Below, piece by piece: positions 15,747-24,111 of a stretch of DNA of 32,974 nt. This stretch comes from Archaeoglobi archaeon (lineage in GTDB: Archaea > Halobacteriota > Archaeoglobi > Archaeoglobales > Archaeoglobaceae). The first letter of the stretch is position 1. Each line of letters starts with the position of its first letter. The stretch is taken from contig JAPDIT010000079.1 in NCBI GenBank assembly GCA_029259455.1, positions 1 to 32,974 on the forward strand. The letters are read 5' to 3'. The position numbers were made by a program, and so were the translations under genes. The notes under the pieces were generated by a model. The model was not told where the DNA came from. It saw nothing but the letters and a program-made list of their open reading frames with translations, and searched no databases.

Positions 15747-16750
15747 CCCTCTGGTTCGGGCTTTACACAATAGTAACGTTGAGTCTGAACCTTGAATACG
15801 GGTTTGCAGGAATACCAAACTTTGGAAGAGCGCTTGCAGTACTGATGGGTGCTGTAGCTGTTGGTGGAGTTGTCAACAGGTTGCTGATCTTGCTCTTTGG
15901 GATAGAGGGTGATCTGATTACAGCCAGTGCACAGGTCAGGAGTATTATGAATGAGATGATTTCTTCCAATCCTGCGTATGGTATAGGAATGTTATTACTT
16001 TACCTTCTTGTTGCAGCATGTCTTGGGGGTATCACTGGGGCTTTGTTTATCCTTCCAAGCGCAAAACTTTCCGAAGATTACCTTGCCATCACGCTGCTTG
16101 CCATAAGTGAAGTTATGTTCATGGTTTGTAACTACGATACGGGAATAATAGGTGGTTACTACGGCGTATCGACACCAGATGTGCTATCATTTATACCTGG
16201 AGAAAGGAGGATGCTTGCGTTCACCCTAATAACTCTGTTTGTGGCTATTGCTGTTTATATTTTGATGGAAAGGATCACAAATTCCCCATTTGGGAGGCTA
16301 CTGAGAGCTATGAGAGAGAATGAGTCTGTGGTTAAGGCGACAGGTAAAAATATTATGATTCTCAGAATAAAAGCGACTTCCATTGGTTCTGCTATAGCAG
16401 CTCTTGCAGGTGCGCTTTATTCTTTGTACTCCGTCAATGTCATAGCAACAAGCTTTTCGAGAGTTGAATGGACGTTTTACCCATTCCTGATGGTGCTACT
16501 CGGTGGTGCGGGGAATAACAAGGGAGTTGTGATAGGAACGTTTACTTTCGTTTTGGTGAAAGTTCTGCTCACAATATACAAGCACGAGATTAGGGTATTA
16601 ATGAACTTACCCTTCGAGGCTGTCTGGCTTGAATACATCCTCTTCGGCCTGCTTATGTACTTCGTTTTGCTTTACCGACCTGAGGGGTTGATCAAGGAGA
16701 GACCGATATTCTCAAAAGTCATCTTGGAGAAGGTAAAGAAGAGGGCATGA
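15722..16750 (+). CDS. livM: Branched-chain-amino-acid-type ABC transporter permease LivM
   Basis: This partner permease has 342 residues with multiple membrane segments. Typical LivM features are NLEYGFAGIPNFGRA near the N-terminus, LSEDYLAITLLAISEV, the coupling helix GRLLRAMRENESVVKATGKN and the late FLMVLLGGAGNNKGVVIG block. The ORF track starts at a GTG (15707), but ATG 15722 has GGGGGAG just upstream and removes a five-residue non-conserved extension. LivH and LivM make the translocation path driven by LivG and LivF. Its stop overlaps the next ORF as ATGA. Confidence 0.9.
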   Translation: MEEIILTIALWFGLYTIVTLSLNLEYGFAGIPNFGRALAVLMGAVAVGGVVNRLLILLFGIEGDLITASAQVRSIMNEMISSNPAYGIGMLLLYLLVAACLGGITGALFILPSAKLSEDYLAITLLAISEVMFMVCNYDTGIIGGYYGVSTPDVLSFIPGERRMLAFTLITLFVAIAVYILMERITNSPFGRLLRAMRENESVVKATGKNIMILRIKATSIGSAIAALAGALYSLYSVNVIATSFSRVEWTFYPFLMVLLGGAGNNKGVVIGTFTFVLVKVLLTIYKHEIRVLMNLPFEAVWLEYILFGLLMYFVLLYRPEGLIKERPIFSKVILEKVKKRA

Positions 16751-17142
16751 AAATTGAGTTTGTAGAGGATGACGGGGTGGTAATAGAGCTTGATGGTAGG
16801 AGCCATTATATCAGAGCGTCCTATCTCGGGTTTAAAGATAGGAAGGTTTTGCTCTGCCTCGACTTTTCCTCTCCCGCAGCATCCGAGCCTGTCAAGACCT
16901 TTTTAAAAAGCTACTCCAGAATAAGAGGGGCAAGGTATGCGGTTTTGATTGGCAGAGACTGCAGGTGGATTTACGATAACCATTTAATGCGAGAAGTTGA
17001 CGAAATTGAGGAAAGAGCTGTGGAGATCAGAGCTGATGAGAAGGACTACAGGATTGCCGCAGCCTTCTACGCCTTAATTCACTGCGAGTGTGGTGATGCG
17101 GATGAAGGTAATCGCGTTTGTGGGTTACCCCGTGAGCGGTAA
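16747..17142 (+). CDS. Small protein of unknown function
   Basis: I do not recognise this 131-residue protein. It is soluble and acidic-basic mixed, with an N-terminal beta-rich part (KIEFVEDDGVVIELDGRSHY) and a later segment ARYAVLIGRDCRWIYDN followed by an amphipathic helix. The middle segment faintly resembles nucleic-acid enzyme accessory domains, but not enough to name it. It is translationally coupled to livM (ATGA). Its last 41 bases overlap the UPF0200/UPF0201 gene in another frame, so the extreme C-terminus may not be under strong selection as protein. Confidence 0.65.
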   Translation: MKIEFVEDDGVVIELDGRSHYIRASYLGFKDRKVLLCLDFSSPAASEPVKTFLKSYSRIRGARYAVLIGRDCRWIYDNHLMREVDEIEERAVEIRADEKDYRIAAAFYALIHCECGDADEGNRVCGLPRER

Positions 17143-18061
17143 GAGCACAGCATCTCAGGTTGCAAGGGAGCTTGGACTGCCGGTAGTTGTGATGGGCGAT
17201 GTTGTCAGGGAGAAGGCTTTGAGAAGGGGTTTGGAGCCTACGGATGAGAATCTAGGAAAAGTGGCAAGAGAGCTGAGGGAGAAAGAGGGGATGGACGCAA
17301 TAGCTAAGAGATGCATTCCGAAAATCAGGAAGCTCTTAAAGGAGCACGGGGTGGTTATTGTTGATGGGATAAGAGGTGTGGCTGAGATCGAGAGGTTTAA
17401 GAGAACTTTTGGTGATGATTTTATCCTCATAGCCATCGAGTCTCCGCTGGAGTTGAGATTCGAGAGGGCCAAGATGAGAAAAAGAAGCGATGACGTCTCA
17501 AGCATTGAAGATCTGAAGGAGAGAGACAGAAGGGAAGAAAGCTGGGGCCTGAAAGAAGCCATGGAGATGGCAGACTTCACTGTTGAGAACACGGGCAGTT
17601 ATGAGGACTTTGTGGAGAAGATAAGGGAAATTCTGATTAAGCTGACAAGAAACGTTGAAATTGAAATCAGGACGAAGGTTCATCCAACTGAAAGCGAGGA
17701 GAAGGTTGTTAAAGCGATCAAAAACATTTTCCCTGATGCAGAAATCGAGATTCGGGAGGATGGGGAGGTTTACGGTAGAGCTTACAGCCTTGAGAGGTTC
17801 AGAGAACTCTTAAGGAGGCAGAGAATCCTTGACACGGCAAGGAGTGAAATTCTGAAAAGGAGGGATGGTAATGAAATTACGCTTTACTTGAACAAGCAAA
17901 CTGCGACGGTTTCAAGGATAAACTTCTGCGATGAGGATGCTATCCTCTCTCCAATAAAGGTTACCTTCAGGCTGAACAACGTTCCCTTTTCGAGATTTCT
18001 GGATTACACTGCACCTAAGACGAAGGATGGCAGACCTGTTAAAGAGATTGAGAGGCTATGA
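17102..18061 (+). CDS. UPF0200/UPF0201 fusion: dephospho-CoA-kinase-like P-loop kinase plus archaeal domain
   Basis: The 319 residues contain two archaeal families usually encoded separately. Residues 1-180 are UPF0200, a nucleotide-kinase fold with Walker A GYPVSGKST at 8-16 and VVIVDGIRGVAEIERF as the Walker B region; it is related to dephospho-CoA and adenylate kinases. Residues ~185-319 are UPF0201, beginning RNVEIEIRTKVHPTESEEKV. From memory, the same fusion exists as AF_1395 in A. fulgidus, and this supports the Archaeoglobus assignment. The ATG at 17102 is chosen because the protein then begins MKVIAFVGYP. It overlaps the next gene as ATGA. The substrate of the kinase half is unproven. 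Confidence 0.85.
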   Translation: MKVIAFVGYPVSGKSTASQVARELGLPVVVMGDVVREKALRRGLEPTDENLGKVARELREKEGMDAIAKRCIPKIRKLLKEHGVVIVDGIRGVAEIERFKRTFGDDFILIAIESPLELRFERAKMRKRSDDVSSIEDLKERDRREESWGLKEAMEMADFTVENTGSYEDFVEKIREILIKLTRNVEIEIRTKVHPTESEEKVVKAIKNIFPDAEIEIREDGEVYGRAYSLERFRELLRRQRILDTARSEILKRRDGNEITLYLNKQTATVSRINFCDEDAILSPIKVTFRLNNVPFSRFLDYTAPKTKDGRPVKEIERL

Positions 18062-18546
18062 ACGCAATTCACCGCATTCTGATGTCCACAGACGGCTCGA
18101 TTACGGCCATAATTGAGGCAGTAACTCAGAAAAAAGTTGAGGTTGAAACTCTGGAGCAGAAGGTAGTCAGGGCAGATAAAGAGCTTGCAGAACTTCTTGA
18201 AGTCAATGAAGGGGATGAGGTGAACTACCGGGTTGTATATCTCAAGGCTGACGGAGAGATTTACGCAAAGGCCATTTCCTTTACACCTTTGAAAAGGCTT
18301 GAGGACAGGTTTAAGGAAGATCTGATGAAGGCTGACATCCCTATCGGCAAGATTATGAAGAAGCACAACATAGAGGCGAGGAGAGAGATAAGATGGAGCA
18401 GAGTTGAGGATGCTGACCCAAAACTTGCAGAGGAGCTCGGAATTAATGATAAGAGGGTGATTTCAAGAAACTACAACATCATACACCGCGGAAAGGTTCT
18501 CATAAACATTACGGAGTTCTTTCCGGTTGAGAGGTTTAAAGTGTAG
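18058..18546 (+). CDS. Chorismate lyase-like protein (DUF98), 4-hydroxybenzoate formation
   Basis: This 162-residue protein belongs to the archaeal DUF98 family, which has the UbiC/UTRA fold. A methanogen member (MJ0807) is reported to cleave chorismate to pyruvate and 4-hydroxybenzoate, the aromatic precursor of methanopterin. Family segments include ILMSTDGSITAIIEA at the start, VNYRVVYLKADGEIYAKAIS in the middle and VISRNYNIIHRGKVLINITE near the end. Archaeoglobus-type organisms use tetrahydromethanopterin for C1 metabolism. The gene overlaps the kinase fusion gene as ATGA and ends before a T-rich stretch. The assignment rests on family recognition; lyase activity in this protein is inferred. 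Confidence 0.75.
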   Translation: MNAIHRILMSTDGSITAIIEAVTQKKVEVETLEQKVVRADKELAELLEVNEGDEVNYRVVYLKADGEIYAKAISFTPLKRLEDRFKEDLMKADIPIGKIMKKHNIEARREIRWSRVEDADPKLAEELGINDKRVISRNYNIIHRGKVLINITEFFPVERFKV

Positions 18547-18748
18547 TTTTTTATTGAGAAAAATTGGGGAAAGTTTTGATAGTCTTCCCCTACCAAATTA
18601 AACGTAAGGATGCCCTTCGACGAAGTTCTTCACCCCCCCCTTCAGGAGCAATTCTTTTTCCAGAGGGTATAGGTCTCAGTGGGGAAACATCTAGAGAGGA
18701 TTTTTTATTAACCTTAATATGAAGAATGGTTAAATAAGAGGTCGCTCG
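18547..18748. other. Convergent non-coding gap with hairpin and C-tract
   Basis: These 202 bases lie between two converging genes. After the DUF98 stop comes a GTTTTTTATTG stretch that may end transcription. GGGGAA (18566-18571) and TTCCCC (18585-18590) can form a 6-bp stem with a 13-base loop. An 11-base palindrome CTTCGACGAAG follows, then a run of eight C. No ORF or structured RNA family was recognised. Confidence 0.5.
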
Positions 18749-19690
18749 TCAGTTTTCGGCTTCAGGATGCAAATACGAAGCAACTACTTCAACAGCCTCA
18801 GCAAGCCTGTATGACGGTCGGCTTATGATGTCCGCATCGACAACGTAAACTCTGCCCTCTTTAACGGCTTTAATTCCGCTAAGTCTCTCGTCACTCACAA
18901 CCCACTCGTAAACCACATCTCTCTCTCCTCCCATCCCGGAACCGCTGCTGACCAGTATCACGTCAGGATTTGCCGCTATCAGATCTTCAACGCTCACAGT
19001 TCTCCATCCTTCAAAGTTAAAGACGTTCTCGCCTCCAGCAAGCCTTATTACTTCATCGATGAACGTATTTTTGCCACTAACCCATATTGGATCGTACCAC
19101 AGGATGTGGGCAACTCTCACCCTCGTTTTATCCCTCACTTTCTCCCTGACTCTTTCAATCTTCTCAAGCATCTCGTTGACAAGCTTCGTGGCGTTCTCCT
19201 TCTCTCCAGTCGCCACTCCAATCAGAACGATGTCCTTCATCACATCTTCAACAGTTTTCGGGTCAAAGGCTACAACATTCAACCCCATCCTTCTGAGCGT
19301 TTCTATATTCTCAATACCGTTTCCGTAGGAAGCTACGACGAGGTCTGGATTAAGGGAGAATATCTTTTCTATGTTTACCGTGGTGTAACCGCCAATGCTC
19401 ACAAGTTCCCCCCTCTCCTTCTTCTCGACAACCTCTGGTGGATAATTGCAGTAATCCGTCACCCCCACAACTCTATCCCCTGCACCTATCGCAAAAAGAA
19501 TCTCCGTGTTGCTGGGAGCAAGAGAAACTATTCTTTGCGGATTTCCTTCCGAAATATAGTAGCCTGTGTCGTCAACAGGTGTGGCGTTGAAGATTTCCGT
19601 CAGGTTAAATGATGCTTCCTCCTCTGGAGGTTTGGATGTGCAGAGGGGTAGGAGGATAGCGATTAAAAGAAATACGGCAAGCTTCCTCAT
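18749..19690 (-). CDS. btuF: Corrinoid-binding lipoprotein BtuF
   Basis: This extracytoplasmic binding protein of 313 residues belongs to the helical-backbone metal-chelate family. It has a lipoprotein signal with cysteine at residue 17 (LLPLC). The BtuF/FhuD pattern follows: QRIVSLAPSNTEILFAIGAGDRVVGVTDYC reads as the first lobe, LNPDLVVASYG and GLNVVAF as later strands, and NPDVILVSSG as the second lobe. The WYDPIWVSGKNTFIDEVIRLAGGENVF block is typical of cobalamin-binding members. Its start overlaps the stop of the large exported protein gene, and it shares an operon with btuC, btuD and cbiZ, which favours corrinoid over siderophore as ligand. Confidence 0.85.
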   Translation of the reverse strand: MRKLAVFLLIAILLPLCTSKPPEEEASFNLTEIFNATPVDDTGYYISEGNPQRIVSLAPSNTEILFAIGAGDRVVGVTDYCNYPPEVVEKKERGELVSIGGYTTVNIEKIFSLNPDLVVASYGNGIENIETLRRMGLNVVAFDPKTVEDVMKDIVLIGVATGEKENATKLVNEMLEKIERVREKVRDKTRVRVAHILWYDPIWVSGKNTFIDEVIRLAGGENVFNFEGWRTVSVEDLIAANPDVILVSSGSGMGGERDVVYEWVVSDERLSGIKAVKEGRVYVVDADIISRPSYRLAEAVEVVASYLHPEAEN

Positions 19691-22119
19691 ACTCTCCCCC
19701 TCAAAAGTGCTGCAGTTAAAGTTAATGCTACAACAACCGCAACTGAAGAGAAGCCCGGAGTGACTGGACTTTCGGGTGTAGCCGTTGTTACGGTTGCTGC
19801 TGAAGCGGTTGCTGTAACGGTTGCGGTAGCCGTCATGGTAGTTATGGTTGCAGAGGGGGTAACACTAACTGTAGCGAGAGAGGCATTCACCTTGATGGGA
19901 TGCGGCTCTCCGAGCAGTGCCACGATTGCGGAGACCGTCATGTAGCCCGGATTGGATGTTTGGTACTTAGTATATCTAAAATAACCCTCTTCTGCCTGTA
20001 GGCTGAGGAGGTGGTCGACTACACTTGTGTTGTTTCTCTTCCATTCAGCTGGATTTATGCCTGCTGCAACAAGTGCTTGTATGGTCCAGGAATCGCTGCC
20101 GGCATTGCTTGCCGAGTTTCCGAAGTATCTCATCCCCCCGTCATTGTTCTGGCCTGTTTTTAGGTAATCCAGCGCTTTCTTGATTACAGGCGAATCTTTT
20201 GGTTCTCCAGCAGCTATCAATGCCTGTATTGCAGCGGCAGTATCGTCAAAGTCGCTCTCCTCTCCCACGCTCCATGAAAATCCTCCGTCAGCATTTTGGT
20301 GCGATTTTAGCCATTCCGCCGATATGGACACATTTTCACCTACAGATGCTAAGGCCATTATTCCCCAGATGGTTTTGTACATGAAATCACCTATCTGACC
20401 GTTCTCCTTTACGTAGGACTTCAGCTTGCTCACGAGGTCAACTCCTGCAAAGTTTCTGGGATTCTCATCTGCGTAAACCAGAGCAAGTATAGTTCTAGCG
20501 TAGTCTTCAGCCCCCATGGTGTCCATCTCGCCTCTCAGCCTCTCCCTTATGAAATCAACCGGACTTTTACCGTTCTTAACCCACTCGTGGGGGTCTTCAC
20601 CTGCCGCAACTATGGCCATGATCGCCCATGCCGTAGCGGAAATGCTGCTGCTCTCCCCCAGATTTGCAAACCCACCGTCCTCATTTTGAATGGTTTTGAG
20701 CCATTCAAGGGCTCTCTGTATTCTCTCATCCGTCGCATTGAGAGGGAAGTCGTCCCACTTGATTGCGATGGCAAAAACGCTGAATGAATTAGTCTGGGCT
20801 GAGAAGTAGAGGTATTTATCATCCTCTCCTGTCTTTTCTGTTGGCAGCTCAAACCAGCTCTCGTTGTACTTCATTAAGACTACTTCTTTGCCCTCTGCAA
20901 CATCCTTCGAAACTCTGAAGTCGATTTTTGCACTCACCGACTCATTTGCCTCAATCTCGAACCACCTGTAAAAAGTCCCGTAAATAACTCCCGGAGGTAT
21001 GTGGCACTCGGAAATGGCAATCTCAGCAGGTTTTTCCGACTGGAAGGTTAAAGCAGTAATGGAAAAGTTCGCCACAACCTCTTCGGATGGTATTACCTTG
21101 GTCTTCCCGGGCTGGATTGCAATTACCTGCTCTGTGGAGTTCAGCTTAATCCCTGCCTTGCTGACGTTTACGGTCTTCGTAACGGTGTCAGACAGTCCGT
21201 CATTGTCGAAGACTGTGAGAGAGACCTCATACTCGCCCGGAGCTGTGTAGGTGTGGGTTACGGTCATCCCCCTCCCGCTTTTTCCATCTCCAAAGTTCCA
21301 GATGTAATCCGTTATCTGCCCATCATCGACCGATTTGGAGGCGTTGAACACAACCTCCTCTCCGGCAGTTGGATTGCTCGGAGAGAAAGTGAAGTCGGCA
21401 AAAGGCGGAACTTTTGACGGCCAGACCATGCTAACGGTGATTTCGTAATTATCCCCTATGTCTATGTATATCCTGTAGGGTGAATTTTCGGGAGTGTCGC
21501 TCATGCTGCGGGAGAAGTACCAGATTATCCTGTCTCCGGGACTTACTCTGAAATCGGTTGCCGCAACGCCGGGCAAAGGCTCATCGGGATAGTTGACCCA
21601 GTACATCCAGCCTGAAGTGTCGCCGATGTCACCTTTGCACAGATTCTTCACGCACTTGACGAAAATCCCCCAGTCCGTGAGTTCGGGGGTGATTGTAAAG
21701 TACAGGATTTCGCCAGCCTTTTTCAGCGCTCCGTATGCCGTTCTCCACTCCACATTCTTGCCGAGAACCTCAAAGGTTCCGTAGGGGAGAACGTGCTGAC
21801 TGCTCCCTCCTCCCCCACCTCCTCCTCCACCACTGCTGCAGGTTTTGATCTGGATGGTTTTGCTAACCTTCTCATCTCCAGCGATGGCAGTTATGAGAAG
21901 CTCTCCTTTAACTCTCGGCTTGAAGTATGCAGGTAAAGATGGCGAGGCTTCGGAAAAAATCGGGGTTCCCGAGTTCATTCTGAAAATTATTATTGCATTC
22001 CCGTCCGTCGTCACAGTGACCTTCTCTCCAACACATCCTCCGCTGACCGAGAGGGTCAAAGCAGAGGCCAAGGGAAGCAGGAAAATTAAGGTAATGATTG
22101 CAAATATTCCGCGAAGCAT
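19687..22119 (-). CDS. Surface-anchored transcobalamin-like protein: DUF4430, PKD, PGF-pre-PGF, alpha/alpha-toroid repeats, PGF-CTERM
   Basis: The 810 residues read in order as follows: signal peptide (to ~20), short beta domain, linker of nine glycines, DUF4430 domain (~115-235, with GWMYWVNYPDE), PKD domain (~245-325, DYIWNFGDGK and VTHTYTAPGEYEVSLTV) and PGF-pre-PGF domain (~330-455). Prenyltransferase/squalene-cyclase-type repeats follow (~465-755, with QNEDGGF, QNADGGF and QNNDGGM turns), then a Thr/Ser stalk and a PGF-CTERM anchor (PGFSSVAVVVALTL plus RGR). Animal intrinsic factor and transcobalamin grip B12 between an alpha/alpha toroid and a beta domain related to DUF4430. Finding both in one protein inside a btu-cbiZ operon suggests a cell-surface corrinoid trap that hands ligand to BtuF. 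Corrinoid binding is inference. It overlaps both neighbours at start and stop. Confidence 0.85.
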   Translation of the reverse strand: MLRGIFAIITLIFLLPLASALTLSVSGGCVGEKVTVTTDGNAIIIFRMNSGTPIFSEASPSLPAYFKPRVKGELLITAIAGDEKVSKTIQIKTCSSGGGGGGGGGSSQHVLPYGTFEVLGKNVEWRTAYGALKKAGEILYFTITPELTDWGIFVKCVKNLCKGDIGDTSGWMYWVNYPDEPLPGVAATDFRVSPGDRIIWYFSRSMSDTPENSPYRIYIDIGDNYEITVSMVWPSKVPPFADFTFSPSNPTAGEEVVFNASKSVDDGQITDYIWNFGDGKSGRGMTVTHTYTAPGEYEVSLTVFDNDGLSDTVTKTVNVSKAGIKLNSTEQVIAIQPGKTKVIPSEEVVANFSITALTFQSEKPAEIAISECHIPPGVIYGTFYRWFEIEANESVSAKIDFRVSKDVAEGKEVVLMKYNESWFELPTEKTGEDDKYLYFSAQTNSFSVFAIAIKWDDFPLNATDERIQRALEWLKTIQNEDGGFANLGESSSISATAWAIMAIVAAGEDPHEWVKNGKSPVDFIRERLRGEMDTMGAEDYARTILALVYADENPRNFAGVDLVSKLKSYVKENGQIGDFMYKTIWGIMALASVGENVSISAEWLKSHQNADGGFSWSVGEESDFDDTAAAIQALIAAGEPKDSPVIKKALDYLKTGQNNDGGMRYFGNSASNAGSDSWTIQALVAAGINPAEWKRNNTSVVDHLLSLQAEEGYFRYTKYQTSNPGYMTVSAIVALLGEPHPIKVNASLATVSVTPSATITTMTATATVTATASAATVTTATPESPVTPGFSSVAVVVALTLTAALLRGRV

Positions 22120-24026
22120 CAGCTCACCTCGCAGCTTACTGGGCCATAGATGTGGATGGGATTTCCGGGATACTCGCTAAACCTGTAAACTCCTGCGTAG
22201 AGGTTATATCTTCCAGTACCGGCGAGCTGTGGAATGTGGATAAGCACCGGAACTCTCAGCTCCTCTCCAGCATTAAGACGGAAGGTTGAGATGCCCGCTA
22301 TTGCCTCTCCCTCACTACTTACTCCGCTCACGACCACGACATACCAATCAGTTGTAGTTGCCGAAACGTTCACCCATGCAGTTGCGTTTCCTCCCCTCTC
22401 TCCATCTGAAACTGTCAGCGATTTTATCTCCACGGGTTTCAAGATGTTAATGTTGATTTTAATCACATACTCTGAGTCTGCGGGAGTTTGAGGCCAGCAA
22501 CCGTAGTACCATATTAGTGTATCGTTATCTTTAAGCAAGTAGCTGTCAGCCCCCACCTGAGGCATGTCCTCCTCTGGATAGTTGACCCAGTACATCCAGC
22601 CGCACCATCCCTCAGACGCAATTCCATTGATAGACTCAACATACACCCCATAGGTGGAACTATTTACAACTACATCGAAACTACCCAATTCACTCGCATT
22701 TATTAGAGCGTATAGGGCAGAAATTCCGCTAATCTCTTTTTGAGATCCATCTTTCAGACTAATTGTAACATTTTCAGGTGCTAGAGTTACAGAACCTTCC
22801 CACATAAGCGAGAAATTTCCAAACGCATAGACATTGCCATTATCTGCACCAACGAAAAGTTTTCCTCCCCATACAAAAGGCGAAGACATACACCACTGTT
22901 TCAAATCATAACTCCACGCTAAACTTCCATTTTCGAGATAAACTGCATAAAGTGTTCCATGTTCAGTGTTCGTTGTGAAAAAGACATAATCTCCTGCTAT
23001 GATTGGCGAACCTCCAACATCCCCGTTCAACCCATCATTTCTGTCAAACTCCCATACTAATTCATGATCACTTACGCGATAGCACAGAACAGAATCGTTG
23101 TTGTCTAGAGTCCATCCTTGATCCCCTTTAGTTCCAACGACAACGTAACCATTTCCGACTGCAGGTGTTATTCTCCATACCCCATTTCTTCCGGGAAGTG
23201 CTACATTCCAAGATAAATTTTCGGGATCAGTCAAGTTTACTGCATAGAGTTTGCACTCACCCGAACTGTCAGTAGTTGTGAAGAATGCAAAACCTTCTCC
23301 AATAGCAATACCTCCCACTATTGCTCCATCTACGGGATATTTCCATAGCACATTTCCAGTACTTTCGTTAATTACCACAAACTCGTGCTGACCACTTTCA
23401 TTTCCTGCAAAGAATATTTTGCCATTATAAGCTGAGGGAGACGTATAATAGCTAACTACATCACCATCCCACACTACTCTCTTATTTCCCTCAAAATCAA
23501 CAGCATAAAGAGTGCCAGTTGTCGAGGCTAGGATATAAACCGTATTGTTGTAGACCAGAGGGTGCGAGTCTACATGCCACCAACCGTCTATATATTCATT
23601 AACTACTACTGCCCACCTGACAGAGAGTTCGTTTTCATCTAAAGCGTAAAGCCAACTTTGTTGCTCATTTGAGATGTTAACTGCATGTACAAACACCACC
23701 CCATCTGAAATTGCGGGAGCAGTTCTACCATAAAAAACTCCAGTCAGATTGGCCACTTCTGTTCCGTTTGAAGCATAAAGCTTGAAAATACCAAGCTCAC
23801 CGTTATTCGGACTCATTGAAGGCACAGTCATGACATAAACAAAACTATTTGTGGCTACGATCGGGCTCTCAATGAAGTTAGAAGTTAGCTTTTGCATCCA
23901 GATTAAATCTTTGCCATCTACCGCAGTAAAATTCCCCGTCCTCTGTCCATCCCCGTGAAACGTGGTGGCGTTAGCTGTTGCAGTAAGCATGACCAGCAGG
24001 AAGGAAATCAAGACAATTCTCCTCAT
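22119..24026 (-). CDS. Exported beta-propeller (PQQ-like repeats) protein with DUF4430 domain
   Basis: The 635-residue protein has a signal peptide (MRRIVLISFLLVMLTATANA). About 380 residues of repeated blades follow, in which patterns such as LYAVDFEGNKRVVW, LWKYPVDGAIVGGIAIGEG and LAWSYDLKQWCMSSPFVWGG recur; these are the tryptophan-docked blades of PQQ-like/BamB-type propellers. A DUF4430 domain lies at ~425-535 (GWCGWMYWVNYPEEDMP), similar to the one in the next gene. A final ~90-residue beta domain ends the chain. No PGF-CTERM or lipobox is visible, so it may be secreted or held by a partner. No PQQ-enzyme catalytic residues were recognised. Its own TATA box lies upstream, and its stop overlaps the 810-aa gene as TGATG, so the two are made together. 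Role: probably extracellular corrinoid binding or docking. Confidence 0.8.
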   Translation of the reverse strand: MRRIVLISFLLVMLTATANATTFHGDGQRTGNFTAVDGKDLIWMQKLTSNFIESPIVATNSFVYVMTVPSMSPNNGELGIFKLYASNGTEVANLTGVFYGRTAPAISDGVVFVHAVNISNEQQSWLYALDENELSVRWAVVVNEYIDGWWHVDSHPLVYNNTVYILASTTGTLYAVDFEGNKRVVWDGDVVSYYTSPSAYNGKIFFAGNESGQHEFVVINESTGNVLWKYPVDGAIVGGIAIGEGFAFFTTTDSSGECKLYAVNLTDPENLSWNVALPGRNGVWRITPAVGNGYVVVGTKGDQGWTLDNNDSVLCYRVSDHELVWEFDRNDGLNGDVGGSPIIAGDYVFFTTNTEHGTLYAVYLENGSLAWSYDLKQWCMSSPFVWGGKLFVGADNGNVYAFGNFSLMWEGSVTLAPENVTISLKDGSQKEISGISALYALINASELGSFDVVVNSSTYGVYVESINGIASEGWCGWMYWVNYPEEDMPQVGADSYLLKDNDTLIWYYGCWPQTPADSEYVIKININILKPVEIKSLTVSDGERGGNATAWVNVSATTTDWYVVVVSGVSSEGEAIAGISTFRLNAGEELRVPVLIHIPQLAGTGRYNLYAGVYRFSEYPGNPIHIYGPVSCEVS

Positions 24027-24049
24027 GCTACAGCAATCCGAATTTCAGT

Positions 24050-24058
24050 TAATAAAGT
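24050..24058 (-). promoter_or_regulatory. Internal TATA box before the propeller-DUF4430 gene
   Basis: On the minus strand ACTTTATTA lies about 28 bases before the ATG at 24026, inside an 85-base AT-rich gap after cbiZ. It would allow the three surface genes (propeller, toroid, btuF) to be expressed apart from btuC-btuD-cbiZ. Confidence 0.45.
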
Positions 24059-24111
24059 TTTCCAAATTATTTGATGCAATATAAAATATATTTGATTTGC
24101 TACCACAGCGC

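Noticed and set aside
18566-18660. Hairpin, CTTCGACGAAG palindrome and eight-C run as a possible small RNA or repeat array.
   Set aside because: The stem is short with a large loop, the palindrome has a one-base centre, the pattern is not repeated and no promoter was seen.
19687-22119. Reading the QNxDGG repeats as a squalene cyclase or prenyltransferase enzyme.
   Set aside because: The protein is exported and anchored, the catalytic DxDD-type motif is not seen, and the operon context is corrinoid uptake.
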